64,000 nucleotides of DNA. It comes from Rhizobium sp. Pop5. GTDB taxonomy: Bacteria > Pseudomonadota > Alphaproteobacteria > Rhizobiales > Rhizobiaceae. The DNA lies in contig NZ_CP099399.1 in NCBI RefSeq assembly GCF_024721175.1, forward strand, positions 1,922,001-1,986,000. Direction: 5' to 3'. A program made the position numbers and the translations under genes. Under the pieces are notes generated by a model, which searched no databases, had not been told where the DNA came from, and saw only the letters and a program-made list of their open reading frames with translations. Shown here piece after piece: positions 10,031 to 18,745 of the stretch; within the stretch, counting starts at the first letter, position 1; each line of letters starts with the position of its first letter.

Positions 10031-10131
10031 CACAGAAATCCAGCCACGGCGCATCCGCGCCGTGAATGAATCAATACTTCAAAGAAAAGAGTCCTTCGCG
10101 CCAAAGGACTTGGGCGCACTGGATTCCTGTG
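10031..10131. repeat. structured palindromic element in the fumC downstream gap
   Basis: The outer arms at 10031-10043 and 10119-10131 are inverted copies matching at 12 of 13 positions. Two further hairpins nest inside: CACGGCGC/GCGCCGTG at 10045-10064 and AGTCCTT/AAAGGACT at about 10090-10109. It could be a rhizobial interspersed palindrome, a processing site or a small RNA; sequence alone does not decide. Open frames across it are not convincing. Confidence 0.6.
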
Positions 10132-10214
10132 CCATCCCGCGGGTAAAACCCGAGGAAGCGAATGAGGGAGAGTGAGCAGGCGCCTCGCCAGCTCCGCAAC
10201 ACACCCGGCAAATC

Positions 10215-11042
10215 TCAAACCAATAGCGAAAAATTGTCCATCACCACCGAATTGCCCATGAAGTCGAAACGGATTTCTTCGATGTCTTCGAGATTGACCT
10301 CGAGATTGGGTCCGGTGACTTCGAGCTCCTGCTGATAGACGATCTGCCCGTCGTTCAAGGCGGTCAGCGTCAGGTGAAACGGCGATGCCGACAATTCGGC
10401 GATCGAAACGCTCTGAAAGGTGAATTCGCCGCCATCGAGTAATTTCAAGGTCACGGGCGCCGAACCCGGGGCTAGAACGGTATCGCTGAAACCATCCTCG
10501 GTGATGGCGTCGACGCCGGGGATGGTATCGTAGACGATGCCGTTCAGAAGGGTCACGTCATGGCTGCCGTTCACGGCGAGCGCAAAGCCACGGTAATTGG
10601 GCAACGAGAAATTATCCGCCCTCGACAAGACGCCCATATCGTCGAAATCCAGGACTTCGTGGTATTTTTCGTCTTCGTTGACACCGTCGATCGCAAGGGT
10701 CAGCACGCCGAGATCCGTGCCGCCTGAGCCATCGGACATCTTGTAGCTCAGCTTCTCGACGAGCTGGTCGTGCTTCGCTAGATTCTTCACTACGTCGAGC
10801 GTGTAGTCGAGCTCGTACGAGAAGTGACCGTCAGGCTTCACTTTGAAGGTTCCATACTCGCCCCTTATGATCGTTTCATGGTCAGGCCCATGCTTGGCGT
10901 CGATACGCACGCCATTGACGAAGCGAGCATACATGTCCGCTCCCTCGGGATCGCTGGCGAGGCGCAGCAGATCCCCGCGGATCCAATCATGTTCGAAAAA
11001 AACGAGAAGGTCGTCGACAGCAGTTGGCTTTGCATTTGTCAT
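10215..11042 (-). CDS. cadherin-like / VCBS-type domain protein, function unknown
   Basis: A 275-residue acidic protein. Residues about 1-110 resemble the cadherin-like VCBS domains of large adhesins: the pattern GEYGTFKVKPDGHFSYELD followed by YKMSDGSGGTDLGVLTLAIDG is characteristic. The rest is predicted beta-rich and ends with FMGNSVVMDNFSLLV, reminiscent of lectin-like beta-sandwiches. No N-terminal signal peptide is visible; family members usually leave by type I secretion. The ATG at 11042 follows GGGG; a GTG at 11057 is the alternative. It is unusual for such a domain to stand nearly alone. No secretion gene is adjacent. Confidence 0.75.
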   Translation of the reverse strand: MTNAKPTAVDDLLVFFEHDWIRGDLLRLASDPEGADMYARFVNGVRIDAKHGPDHETIIRGEYGTFKVKPDGHFSYELDYTLDVVKNLAKHDQLVEKLSYKMSDGSGGTDLGVLTLAIDGVNEDEKYHEVLDFDDMGVLSRADNFSLPNYRGFALAVNGSHDVTLLNGIVYDTIPGVDAITEDGFSDTVLAPGSAPVTLKLLDGGEFTFQSVSIAELSASPFHLTLTALNDGQIVYQQELEVTGPNLEVNLEDIEEIRFDFMGNSVVMDNFSLLV

Positions 11043-11299
11043 TGGAAGCCCCGGCACGTTAACGTTGCGGGGAATATGGCCCGGACTCGAACGGAAGGCA
11101 ACCTGAAGTCGTCTGTTTCGCGACGGATGTCGGCTACGTTGTTTTCCTCACTCTCCTGCCGCGTGTGACGCGCCGGCTGCAAAACGCCGCACGACATGGC
11201 CCCCACGCCAGACTCCGCCGCATCCCGATTGCTTTTGCACTGCAGCGGATTTAGATCGGTTCCAATCTAGCGACGCACGCCACCCAGAAAGGTCATTCG

Positions 11300-12907
11300 A
11301 TGGCTGACGATCTCTTTCCCCTCGGCAAGGATGCCACCCCCTACCGCAAGATCAGCAGCGATCACGTCTCTGTCGATACGTTCAAAGGCCAGGAGATCCT
11401 GACCGTCGAGCCGGAAGGCATCCGCCTGCTCGCCGAGACCGCCTTTGCCGACATCAACCACCTGCTGCGCCCCGGCCATCTGAAACAGCTCGCATCGATC
11501 CTCGATGACCCCGAGGCGACGGACAACGACCGCTTCGTCGCTTATGATCTCCTGAAGAATGCCAACATCGCCGCCGGCGGCGTGCTGCCCATGTGCCAGG
11601 ATACCGGCACGGCGATCATCATGGGCAAGAAGGGCCGCAGGGTCTGGACCGAGGGCGGGGATACGGCAGCGCTCGCCCGCGGCGTCATGGACGCCTATGA
11701 AAAGAAGAACCTGCGTTATTCGCAGCTCGCGCCCATCAAGATGTTCGAAGAGAAGAACACCAGGAACAACCTGCCGGCCCAGATCGATATCTATGAGGAA
11801 GGCACCGACGCCTACGAATTCCTCTTCGTCGCCAAGGGTGGCGGTTCGGCCAACAAGACCTTTCTCTATCAGGGCACGCCTTCGCTTTTGACGCATGACC
11901 GTATGATCGACTTCCTCAAGGAGAAGATCCTGACGTTGGGGACGGCAGCCTGTCCTCCTTACCATCTGGCGATCGTCATCGGCGGCACTTCGGCCGAGAT
12001 GAACCTGAAAACCGTCAAGCTCGCCTCCACCCGCTATCTCGACGAGCTGCCAACCGAGGGCTCGGAGAGCGGCCATGCCTTCCGCGACGTCGAGATGGAG
12101 AAGGAAATTCACAAGCTGACGCAGCAGATGGGCGTCGGCGCCCAGTTCGGCGGCAAGTATTTCTGTCATGACGTGCGCGTCATCCGCCTACCCCGCCACG
12201 GCGCCTCGTTGCCGATCGGCCTCGGTGTCTCCTGTTCCGCCGACCGCCAGGCCAAGGGCAAGATCACCCGCGACGGCATCTTCATCGAACAGCTCGAGAC
12301 CGATCCGTCCAAATACATGCCTGACATCGACGAGGCGAAACTGTCGGAATCGACCGTTCATATCGACCTCAACCGACCGATGGCCGAGGTGCTTGCCGAA
12401 CTTTCCAGGCATCCCGTCAAGACGCGCCTGTCGTTGACCGGCACCATTATCGTTGCTCGCGATCTCGCCCATGCCAAGATCCGCGAACGGCTGGAAAAGG
12501 GCGGAGGCATGCCCGACTACCTGAAGAACCACCCGGTCTACTATGCCGGCCCGGCAAAGACGCCGGTTGGTTACGCATCCGGCTCCTTTGGCCCCACGAC
12601 AGCCGGCCGCATGGATAGTTATGTCGATCAGTTCCAGTCCTTCGGCGGCTCCATGGTGATGCTTGCGAAGGGCAACCGCTCGCGCGCCGTGCGCGAGGCG
12701 TGCAAGAAGCATGGCGGCTTTTATCTCGGATCGATCGGCGGCCCTGCCGCCCGCCTCGCGCAGGACTGCATCCGCAAGGTCGAGGTATTCGAATATCCCG
12801 AGCTCGGCATGGAAGCGGTCTGGAAGATCGAGGTCGAGGACTTCCCCGCCTTCATCGTCATCGACGACAAGGGCAATGATTTCTTCCAGGAATTGAATTT
12901 GGGATAA
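11300..12907 (+). CDS. class I fumarate hydratase (iron-sulfur)
   Basis: A 535-residue oxygen-sensitive fumarase type with an N-terminal alpha domain, including [18 protein letters not shown], and a C-terminal beta domain, including [12 protein letters not shown]. Conserved Cys residues, as in PMCQDT, would hold the catalytic 4Fe-4S cluster. It converts fumarate to malate in the TCA cycle; related enzymes also act on mesaconate or tartrate, so substrate range is open. An AGAAAGG ribosome site precedes the ATG. Functionally redundant with fumC nearby. Confidence 0.93.
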   Translation: MADDLFPLGKDATPYRKISSDHVSVDTFKGQEILTVEPEGIRLLAETAFADINHLLRPGHLKQLASILDDPEATDNDRFVAYDLLKNANIAAGGVLPMCQDTGTAIIMGKKGRRVWTEGGDTAALARGVMDAYEKKNLRYSQLAPIKMFEEKNTRNNLPAQIDIYEEGTDAYEFLFVAKGGGSANKTFLYQGTPSLLTHDRMIDFLKEKILTLGTAACPPYHLAIVIGGTSAEMNLKTVKLASTRYLDELPTEGSESGHAFRDVEMEKEIHKLTQQMGVGAQFGGKYFCHDVRVIRLPRHGASLPIGLGVSCSADRQAKGKITRDGIFIEQLETDPSKYMPDIDEAKLSESTVHIDLNRPMAEVLAELSRHPVKTRLSLTGTIIVARDLAHAKIRERLEKGGGMPDYLKNHPVYYAGPAKTPVGYASGSFGPTTAGRMDSYVDQFQSFGGSMVMLAKGNRSRAVREACKKHGGFYLGSIGGPAARLAQDCIRKVEVFEYPELGMEAVWKIEVEDFPAFIVIDDKGNDFFQELNLG

Positions 12908-13081
12908 TTGCGGCGGGCGCGAAGTATTTTCGCAGGGTTCCAATTACCGACGCTACAGTAAAGGGACGCCGTCACATCATTCTTCTCTAGAGTGAGGTGG
13001 CGGCAGCCGGTGCGACGGGCGAGCGTAGACGAAGGGCGGTGAGGACGCGCTGCCTCCATCATCTGCTCTCTCTGCCCGCTT

Positions 13082-13291
13082 TTACCGCGCCGATGCCCGA
13101 TCGGACCGGCCGGCATCCTGCGCCAGGACCGCAACATCCGCAGCGCAAACAACATCCCCGCCATCCACCCTCGCAAGGATCTCCGTGCGGAAAGCTCCGT
13201 TAAAGAGGCCGGCGCGCTCAGACAGTAAGGTGCTGCCGGCAACCAGGGTGACTGCTAGGATAGCGTAAGAAATATGATGAGATGTTTTCAT
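13082..13291 (-). CDS. possible small secreted protein, 69 aa
   Basis: The frame starting MKTSHHISYAILAVTLVAGS looks like a signal peptide followed by a short acidic tail containing one Cys. No family is recognised. Against it: no clear Shine-Dalgarno motif precedes the ATG at 13291. If it is not real, the interval 12908-13520 between fumarase and the GGDEF gene has no gene. Confidence 0.4.
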   Translation of the reverse strand: MKTSHHISYAILAVTLVAGSTLLSERAGLFNGAFRTEILARVDGGDVVCAADVAVLAQDAGRSDRASAR

Positions 13292-13520
13292 AAAATCACG
13301 AGAAGAACTGTAAGTTTTTCTAACACCGTTCCCGTTCAACGGGCATGCACTGTTCCGCCGAAGATGCATTTTCTTGTGCAAAATCATAGGCCTGATTGAA
13401 GTATTGGCCCCGCAGGAAGTTGTCGTATGTAATCTTTGGTATATGTCGCTTTAATCTTTTCCCAAGAAATTTAAGCTAACAAGTAAATTATTGCCTTCGA
13501 ATATATGAGGAGTTCGCCGG

Positions 13521-14588
13521 ATGAATACGGCTGTCGCGCCCAAGGTGCAGGTTCCCGACGTAGCGGGTCAAATCACCTATGCCATGCGCTCGATGGGCGT
13601 TGCGCCGATACCTCGCAATTACGAACTCTTCTACGAAGCCTATATCGGCTCCAATCCTGCGCTGACCCGCGAGCTTGCGGCTCTTGGCAGCCAGGCGAGC
13701 CAGGCCGAACTCGACGCGCTCGGCGCGCAATATTTCACCAGCAGCCCCACCCGCGTTTTCGACGACGCCCATTCGCGCATATCGGGCGAACTCGACGGCC
13801 TGTTACGCATCCTGAAGCAGGAACAAAGCTCGCTCGAAAGCTATACGAGGCTGCTCGGCGAGACCCACAAGCGCATCACCTCCAAGAGCAATGCCAGCGT
13901 CGAGCTGATCGAAAACGCCATCGAGCTCCTGAGCCAGGCGACCGGCGACACCATGGCGCATGGCGAACGCACCGTCGAAGACGTCGTCCAGCGCTCGCAG
14001 GAGATGGATCAGGTCCGCAAGGAACTCGACGAATACAAGCGCATCGCCAATACCGACTCGCTGACGCGCCTTTCCAACCGCCGCGCCTTCGACGATCGCC
14101 TTGCCGCCGTCTTCAACAGCCCCGGCATGCGGCCGGTGACGGCGCTGCTGCTCGCCGACATCGACAATTTCAAGAAGATCAACGACACCTACGGCCATCC
14201 GGTCGGCGACAAGATTCTTGCCACTGTCGCCTCCGTCATCCGCAGCAATGTCCGGCGGGACGTCTTCGTTGCCCGCGCCGGCGGCGAGGAATTCGCGCTC
14301 ATCATCGAGGGCAATACGCCGGAGGAAGTGATGGCGATCGCCGAGCGCATCCGCCGCACGCTGGAAACCACCCCGTTCAAGAATTCCCGAACGCGGGTGA
14401 ATTACGGCCCGGTCACCGTCTCTATCGGCGTCTGCATGGCCTCCAGTGCCGAGGATGCCGGCGAACTCTATAGCAAGACCGACATCGCGCTTTACGGCGC
14501 CAAGAACGCTGGGCGCAACTGCACCATCCTCTACCAGGACGGCATGCAGAAGGATTTCACCAAGAGCTGGCTGATTTATAAGGCCTGA
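13521..14588 (+). CDS. GGDEF diguanylate cyclase
   Basis: A 355-residue soluble protein. Residues about 1-170 are helical and probably coiled-coil, a signal-input or dimerisation segment without a named domain that I recognise. A GGDEF domain follows: the metal-site segment is LLLADIDNFKKINDTYGH and the active-site loop reads AGGEEF, compatible with catalysis. It would make cyclic di-GMP from two GTP. AGGAG lies just before the ATG. A membrane segment is not evident, so the sensor is cytosolic. No other c-di-GMP gene is adjacent. Confidence 0.92.
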   Translation: MNTAVAPKVQVPDVAGQITYAMRSMGVAPIPRNYELFYEAYIGSNPALTRELAALGSQASQAELDALGAQYFTSSPTRVFDDAHSRISGELDGLLRILKQEQSSLESYTRLLGETHKRITSKSNASVELIENAIELLSQATGDTMAHGERTVEDVVQRSQEMDQVRKELDEYKRIANTDSLTRLSNRRAFDDRLAAVFNSPGMRPVTALLLADIDNFKKINDTYGHPVGDKILATVASVIRSNVRRDVFVARAGGEEFALIIEGNTPEEVMAIAERIRRTLETTPFKNSRTRVNYGPVTVSIGVCMASSAEDAGELYSKTDIALYGAKNAGRNCTILYQDGMQKDFTKSWLIYKA

Positions 14589-14642
14589 TCGCAGTCTCGC
14601 GCCGCGCGCACGCTGTCACCACAAGGCGACAACCCCTCTTTC

Positions 14643-14711
14643 GTCATGCTCGGGCTTGTCCCGAGCATCTGCACCAGTGCAGCAGATCCTCGGCACAAGG
14701 CCGAGGATGAC
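14643..14711. repeat. two-arm palindromic interspersed element
   Basis: Two GC-rich hairpins sit back to back. Each is GTCAT-type followed by a stem of CTCGG against CCGAG with a short CTTGT- or ACAAG-type loop, and the whole can refold as one long imperfect palindrome from GTCATGCTCGGG to the mirror GCCGAGGATGAC. Elements of this appearance are common between rhizobial genes. It lies between the convergent GGDEF and PNPOx-fold genes and may act as a bidirectional terminator. Confidence 0.75.
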
Positions 14712-14767
14712 GTCGAGTAGGGCGAAGCTTGTCAAAAAACTGAGCCGTCACAATTTGATAGCGGCGG

Positions 14768-15379
14768 TCACCACATCGTCTTCGCTGCCCGCCCAGGCCA
14801 TTCCCGATCGTAGGTTTCCTGATCGAAATCACTGACCGCGGCCTTCAACAGCTGACCCGGCGTCGGCAGGCTTGCCGGATCGGCGAAATGCTCGGCGTTC
14901 CAAAGTTCGGCCCGCATGACGGCGCGGGCGCATTGGAAGTAGACCTCGTCGATCGAGATGACGACGACGGTGCGGGGATGTTTGCCGTCCATCTCGAAGC
15001 TCGAAAGCAGCGCCTCGTCATCGGAGACGACGCCGCGGCCGTTGATGCGCATCGTCGTATTCGAGCCCGGGATGAGAAACATCAGGGCAAGCCTCGGATC
15101 GCGCACGATATTGGAGAGCGAATCGACGCGATTGTTGCCGCGCCAGTCCGGCAGATGCACCGTCTCGTCGTCGACGACGCGCACCACGCCGCCGAGATCG
15201 CCGCGCGGCGAACAGTCGAGCCCCTCCGGCCCGACGGTCGCAAGCGCCGCGAAAGGCGAGATCTCGATCATCTCGCGATAGAGCGGCGTCAACCGCTTGG
15301 TCACCTTGTCGATCGAGGCCTGCGACAGTCCGGCGCCATAGATCGTATTGAGCTCTTCGATACTGCTGATGATTTTCAT
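14768..15379 (-). CDS. pyridoxamine 5'-phosphate oxidase-fold (split-barrel) protein
   Basis: A 203-residue flavin-binding split-barrel protein of the PNPOx-like superfamily. Recognisable parts are the FAALATVGPEGLDCSPRGD strand-turn and the LPDWRGNNRVDSLSNI cofactor loop, typical of the subgroup often labelled MSMEG_1061-like. Members bind FMN, F420 or haem, and the substrate here is unknown. The start at 15379 gives a standard N-terminus; the same frame is open far upstream but overlaps the hydrolase gene. Confidence 0.87.
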   Translation of the reverse strand: MKIISSIEELNTIYGAGLSQASIDKVTKRLTPLYREMIEISPFAALATVGPEGLDCSPRGDLGGVVRVVDDETVHLPDWRGNNRVDSLSNIVRDPRLALMFLIPGSNTTMRINGRGVVSDDEALLSSFEMDGKHPRTVVVISIDEVYFQCARAVMRAELWNAEHFADPASLPTPGQLLKAAVSDFDQETYDREWPGRAAKTMW

Positions 15380-15416
15380 GAGGCGTCCCGCCGCGGCTTG
15401 ATCTTCGCCCCGGACG

Positions 15417-16397
15417 CTACAATGCCGCGCGCCTCGCCGGAAGCTCAAAAAATGGAATGATCTCCGCATCTTTTTTGATGCTTTCGCCCGGGACATCCGG
15501 CTCGCACCGATCGCCTTCGAGAAAGCCTGCGATCGCGGCAAGCACCGGAGCCGCACCGACGATGCGCCGGTGCCCAAAACCGTTCGCCCAGAGCAGCCGC
15601 ACGCGCTGGCCCGCCGCGCCGTAACGCCTGGCATGAGCCGGCGACACCTCCTTGTCGTCCTCGGCATGGATGATGAGCACAGGCCGATTGATGCCGCTCG
15701 CCGCCGCTCCGACGTCGAAATCCCTGAGTCTCCGCCCGGTGACCCGTTGCACTTCATTCTCCAGTGCTGCCTGGGCAGTGGAGCGAAGGCCGACCATCCG
15801 GCCGAAATCGGCAAATAGCCAGGCCATCTCGCTCGGCGCGCCGATCAGCACCAATCGCCCAGCCGTGGCGGGCGCCACGTCAGGCAGCAGTCCTGCCGCT
15901 GAGACCATCAGCGCCGCACCGCCGAAGGAATGGCCGATCGCCGCATCGAAAGCGCCGAACCGCTCCTCCGCCGCTGCGATCGCCTCGACCGCAAGTCCCA
16001 TATGCAGGAAGCGCCCGCCCGCGCGCCCATGGCCGGGAAAATCGAGCGCCACCACCTCGGCACCCGTTGCCACCAGCATTGAAACGAGATCGGCCATGTA
16101 TACGGCGCTGGAACCCCAGCCATGGGTCACGAGGTAGCGCTTTCGCCGGCCGATCGCCCCGCCGTTCAGCCGGTAGGCATGCGCCCTGGCCCCGCCCGCA
16201 AGCCTAAGAATGAAGCGCTCGGCGTCGGCAAGCCGCGCCGCGCCCGCTGCATGCGCACCCTTCGCCTTCTCGCCCTTCGGCCGCGGCGATGGCGTGCGGC
16301 AGAACAGCAGGAACGCCGCCCTGCCCGCCAGATCAGGCGAAACCGCCTGCAGGCCCGAGAACCCGAGGCGGATGACCTTGAGCGCGAAATTTGCCAT
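15417..16397 (-). CDS. alpha/beta hydrolase
   Basis: A 326-residue serine hydrolase. The oxyanion segment is VTHGWGSSA, the nucleophile elbow is GHSFGG, an acid residue lies in IIHAEDDKEV and the catalytic His in NGFGHRR. The substrate is unknown. It is divergent from a MarR-family regulator across 47 bases that hold a palindrome, so it is a likely target of that regulator. Confidence 0.85.
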   Translation of the reverse strand: MANFALKVIRLGFSGLQAVSPDLAGRAAFLLFCRTPSPRPKGEKAKGAHAAGAARLADAERFILRLAGGARAHAYRLNGGAIGRRKRYLVTHGWGSSAVYMADLVSMLVATGAEVVALDFPGHGRAGGRFLHMGLAVEAIAAAEERFGAFDAAIGHSFGGAALMVSAAGLLPDVAPATAGRLVLIGAPSEMAWLFADFGRMVGLRSTAQAALENEVQRVTGRRLRDFDVGAAASGINRPVLIIHAEDDKEVSPAHARRYGAAGQRVRLLWANGFGHRRIVGAAPVLAAIAGFLEGDRCEPDVPGESIKKDAEIIPFFELPARRAAL

Positions 16398-16414
16398 AGT
16401 GGGAATCCAGAAAT

Positions 16415-16432
16415 CTGTTCAACACTGAACAA
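16415..16432. promoter_or_regulatory. candidate MarR operator
   Basis: TGTTCA-N4-TGAACA, a perfect 6-bp inverted repeat, sits midway in the 47-base gap between the divergent hydrolase and MarR genes. Size and symmetry fit a MarR dimer site. A further TGAACA-like half-site overlaps the marR start codon region. Confidence 0.6.
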
Positions 16433-16444
16433 TAAAGTACAACG

Positions 16445-16912
16445 ATGAACAAAAATCAATCCCTGCCCTGGGATCATCCGCGTTTTCGCAGCTGGATCGC
16501 GGTGGCTCGCGCCTGCCAGCTCATGCAGCAATCATTGGCCCGCTCGCTTGCCGATCTCGACATCAAGCCCCCTCATCTCGATATCCTGGTCAATCTCTAC
16601 CGTTTCCAGGGCATCTCGCAGCAGGAGCTGGCGCGCAAGCTTCTCGTCGGCCGCTCCAACATGAGCATGCTGCTGCCGCAGATGGAAAAACGCGGGCTGA
16701 TCGAGCGGCGCGGCGACGAGCGCGACAAGCGCGTGCTGCGCCTCCATCTCACCGAGGAGGGGCGCAGGCTGACGGAGTCGGCGATGGTGATCCAGACCGA
16801 TCTCATCGAGCGCACCCTCTCCGACGAGCCGATCGAGCAATGCATGGCGACCGCCACCTCGATGGAGCGCATCATCACCGTGCTGCTGAAAGATCTGCGC
16901 GACGACGATTGA
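16445..16912 (+). CDS. MarR-family transcriptional regulator
   Basis: A 155-residue winged-helix protein. The DNA-recognition helix lies in QQELARKLLVGRSNMSMLLP and the wing in RRGDERDKRVLRLHLTEEGR, the most conserved MarR segment. It likely represses itself and the divergent hydrolase through the palindrome between them, with a small phenolic or similar ligand releasing it (family inference). Confidence 0.9.
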   Translation: MNKNQSLPWDHPRFRSWIAVARACQLMQQSLARSLADLDIKPPHLDILVNLYRFQGISQQELARKLLVGRSNMSMLLPQMEKRGLIERRGDERDKRVLRLHLTEEGRRLTESAMVIQTDLIERTLSDEPIEQCMATATSMERIITVLLKDLRDDD

Positions 16913-17014
16913 TGCATGTCGCCCAAAAGTGTGCAGCGGTTTTGGGAAGACGACATGCATAAAACAAGGAGTTCAAGCGCCTTGCATGAACCAGGTTCGA
17001 TGCGAGGCGCTTGA
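16912..17014. repeat. two-hairpin interspersed repeat (copy A)
   Basis: First hairpin: GATGCATGTCG-CCCAAAA is mirrored by TTTTGGG-CGACATGCAT with a central GTGTGCAGCG loop. Second hairpin: TCAAGCGCCTTGCAT is mirrored by ATGCGAGGCGCTTGA. It fills the gap between the convergent marR and ltrA genes. Similar elements occur at 42288, 42769 and 58438. Confidence 0.8.
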
Positions 17015-17017
17015 TGA

Positions 17018-18208
17018 TCAATGCAACGACGGCGCCGCCGATGTACCGCTCAGCGAGCGATATTCCCAGGCAGCGACGATGATCAGCACCAGCGTCGCGA
17101 GAATGCCGAGCAGATAGACCTCGATGAAGGGGGCCACGAAGGCAAGCAGGATCAGAAGCACGAGGCCTGCAAGATGCGACAGCGGCATACGCCCGCTGGT
17201 CGCGCCCTTGAACCAGAGATTGCCGGCGAGGAACAAGCCGGAGCCGCCGAGCACCGCCAAGGCGATGGCGAAGTCGCCTGTCTCATGCGGATGCGAGAAC
17301 ATGAATTCCACCGCCACCGCATGCACGATGATGCCGGCCAGGATCGGAATGTGCCCATAGGTGAAGGCCTGCCGCGCCAAGGCCCCAGGTGTTTCCTCAT
17401 GCTCGATGCGATGGGCGGCGCGCCCGTGGCCGAAGCGGAAATAGAGCCACCACATGGCGACCGTCCCGATAAAGCCGGTGACGAAGACGAGGCTGGTCAG
17501 GCCCGAGATCGGCAGTTCGGAAAAGGTGCGTCCGGAAACGAGAATCGCCTCGCCGAGGCAGATGATGACGAAGAGCGCGCAACGCTCGGCCATATGCGCC
17601 CCGGAAACGTCCCAGTCGCTCGGCGTCGAGCGGCCGAGCCCCGGCACGGCAAAGCCCGCGGCCGGTCCTATGTATTCGATCACCAGCGCGATCACCCAGG
17701 CGATCAGACGGGCTTCATGCTCGAGGAGCCCGCCGGCGATCCAGAAGGCGGCCGCCACGATCAGCCAGATCGTGATGCGGATGAAATTCAGCGTGTTGGC
17801 GCGGTCGACGCGCGTCATCGCATAGGTCGTAAACAGCGAGCGCCCGACCTGCATCGCCACATAGGCGCCGGCAAAGAGCAGCCCCTTGTCGCCGAAGGCC
17901 TCGGGGATGGAAGCAGACAGCACCAGCCCCAGCATCATCAGCACCACCAGCATGCCGCGCACCGGCATCTTGTCGGGGTCGAGCCAGTTCGTCACCCAGG
18001 CGGTAAAGATCCACACCCACCAGACGGCGAAGGTCATCAAACCCGCTTCGGCCGCCCCCAGCGGGGTGTAATGGGCCGCGAGCGCATGCGAGAGCTGCGA
18101 GATCGAAAAGACGAAGACAAGGTCGAAGAATAATTCGAGGAAGGTCACCTTGCTGCCGGCGGCGTTGCCCTTGCCGCGCAGCCAGTTCTTTCTATTCGCT
18201 TTCGCCAT
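17018..18208 (-). CDS. low-temperature-requirement A (LtrA) family membrane protein
   Basis: A 396-residue inner-membrane protein with about ten hydrophobic segments. The N-terminal signature VTFLELFFDLVFVFSISQLS is the hallmark of LtrA; a second conserved part is AERCALFVIICLGEAILV. Named after a Listeria gene needed for growth in the cold; the molecular role is unknown. The ATG at 18208 follows a GGGGGA ribosome site. Confidence 0.9.
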   Translation of the reverse strand: MAKANRKNWLRGKGNAAGSKVTFLELFFDLVFVFSISQLSHALAAHYTPLGAAEAGLMTFAVWWVWIFTAWVTNWLDPDKMPVRGMLVVLMMLGLVLSASIPEAFGDKGLLFAGAYVAMQVGRSLFTTYAMTRVDRANTLNFIRITIWLIVAAAFWIAGGLLEHEARLIAWVIALVIEYIGPAAGFAVPGLGRSTPSDWDVSGAHMAERCALFVIICLGEAILVSGRTFSELPISGLTSLVFVTGFIGTVAMWWLYFRFGHGRAAHRIEHEETPGALARQAFTYGHIPILAGIIVHAVAVEFMFSHPHETGDFAIALAVLGGSGLFLAGNLWFKGATSGRMPLSHLAGLVLLILLAFVAPFIEVYLLGILATLVLIIVAAWEYRSLSGTSAAPSLH

Positions 18209-18236
18209 ATGTCCCCCGACGGCTGTAAATTGGAAT

Positions 18237-18611
18237 TCAGCGCGGCCTTTCCGCGGTGTCGCGGTTCATGCCTTTTTCGCTCAGTTCGTTCTCATAGGCC
18301 GAAAACAGCTCTGCGCCGCGTTCGCCGAGTTCGCGCAGATAGGTCCATGTGTAGATGCCGGTATCATGCATGTCGTCGAAGCCGATCCGGACCGCATAAT
18401 TGCCGGTCGGTGTGATCGAGATGATAGCGACGTTGCGTTTGCCCGGTACCGTCACCTTCTGCCCCGGCCCGTGGCCCTGCACCTCCGCCGAAGGCGACAG
18501 GACCCGCAGCAATTCGGCCGACAGGTCGAAGCTCCGGCCGTCATTGAAGGTCACTACCAGCCGCTGCCGGTCTTTCGAAACGCGAAGTTCGCTCGGCCAG
18601 ATATCGCTCAT
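18237..18611 (-). CDS. DUF971 domain protein
   Basis: A 124-residue protein with the gamma-butyrobetaine-hydroxylase N-terminal-like (DUF971) fold. It begins [14 protein letters not shown] and contains [20 protein letters not shown], whose HDTGIYTW core is typical. Free-standing DUF971 proteins are linked to iron-sulfur metabolism in other bacteria, but the role here is unproven. GAGG precedes two adjacent ATGs (18614 and 18611). It is divergent from moaA. Confidence 0.85.
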   Translation of the reverse strand: MSDIWPSELRVSKDRQRLVVTFNDGRSFDLSAELLRVLSPSAEVQGHGPGQKVTVPGKRNVAIISITPTGNYAVRIGFDDMHDTGIYTWTYLRELGERGAELFSAYENELSEKGMNRDTAERPR

Positions 18612-18695
18612 CATTTTGTCCTCTTCTGATGCGAGGAGTAGGCGTTGATCTTTTTCAGCGCAAGCTGAAATCGGCATGCACGCGGGCTGTTTCCC

Positions 18696-18726
18696 TTGAC
18701 GCGACAATAGCATATGCCCACATAGA
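18696..18726 (+). promoter_or_regulatory. candidate moaA promoter
   Basis: TTGACG, a good -35 match, is followed after about 17 bases by CACATA, a weak -10. It lies 20-50 bases upstream of the likely moaA start and within the divergent gap with DUF971. Confidence 0.35.
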
Positions 18727-18745
18727 CTGGAGTACGGAGATACAG

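Noticed and set aside
10030..10218. 62-codon open frame on the minus strand
   Set aside because: It crosses the multi-hairpin element, has no ribosome site and no family features.
16974..17014. tRNA-like stem with GGTTCGA motif
   Set aside because: The stem is one simple long hairpin without cloverleaf arms; it is the second half of an interspersed repeat.
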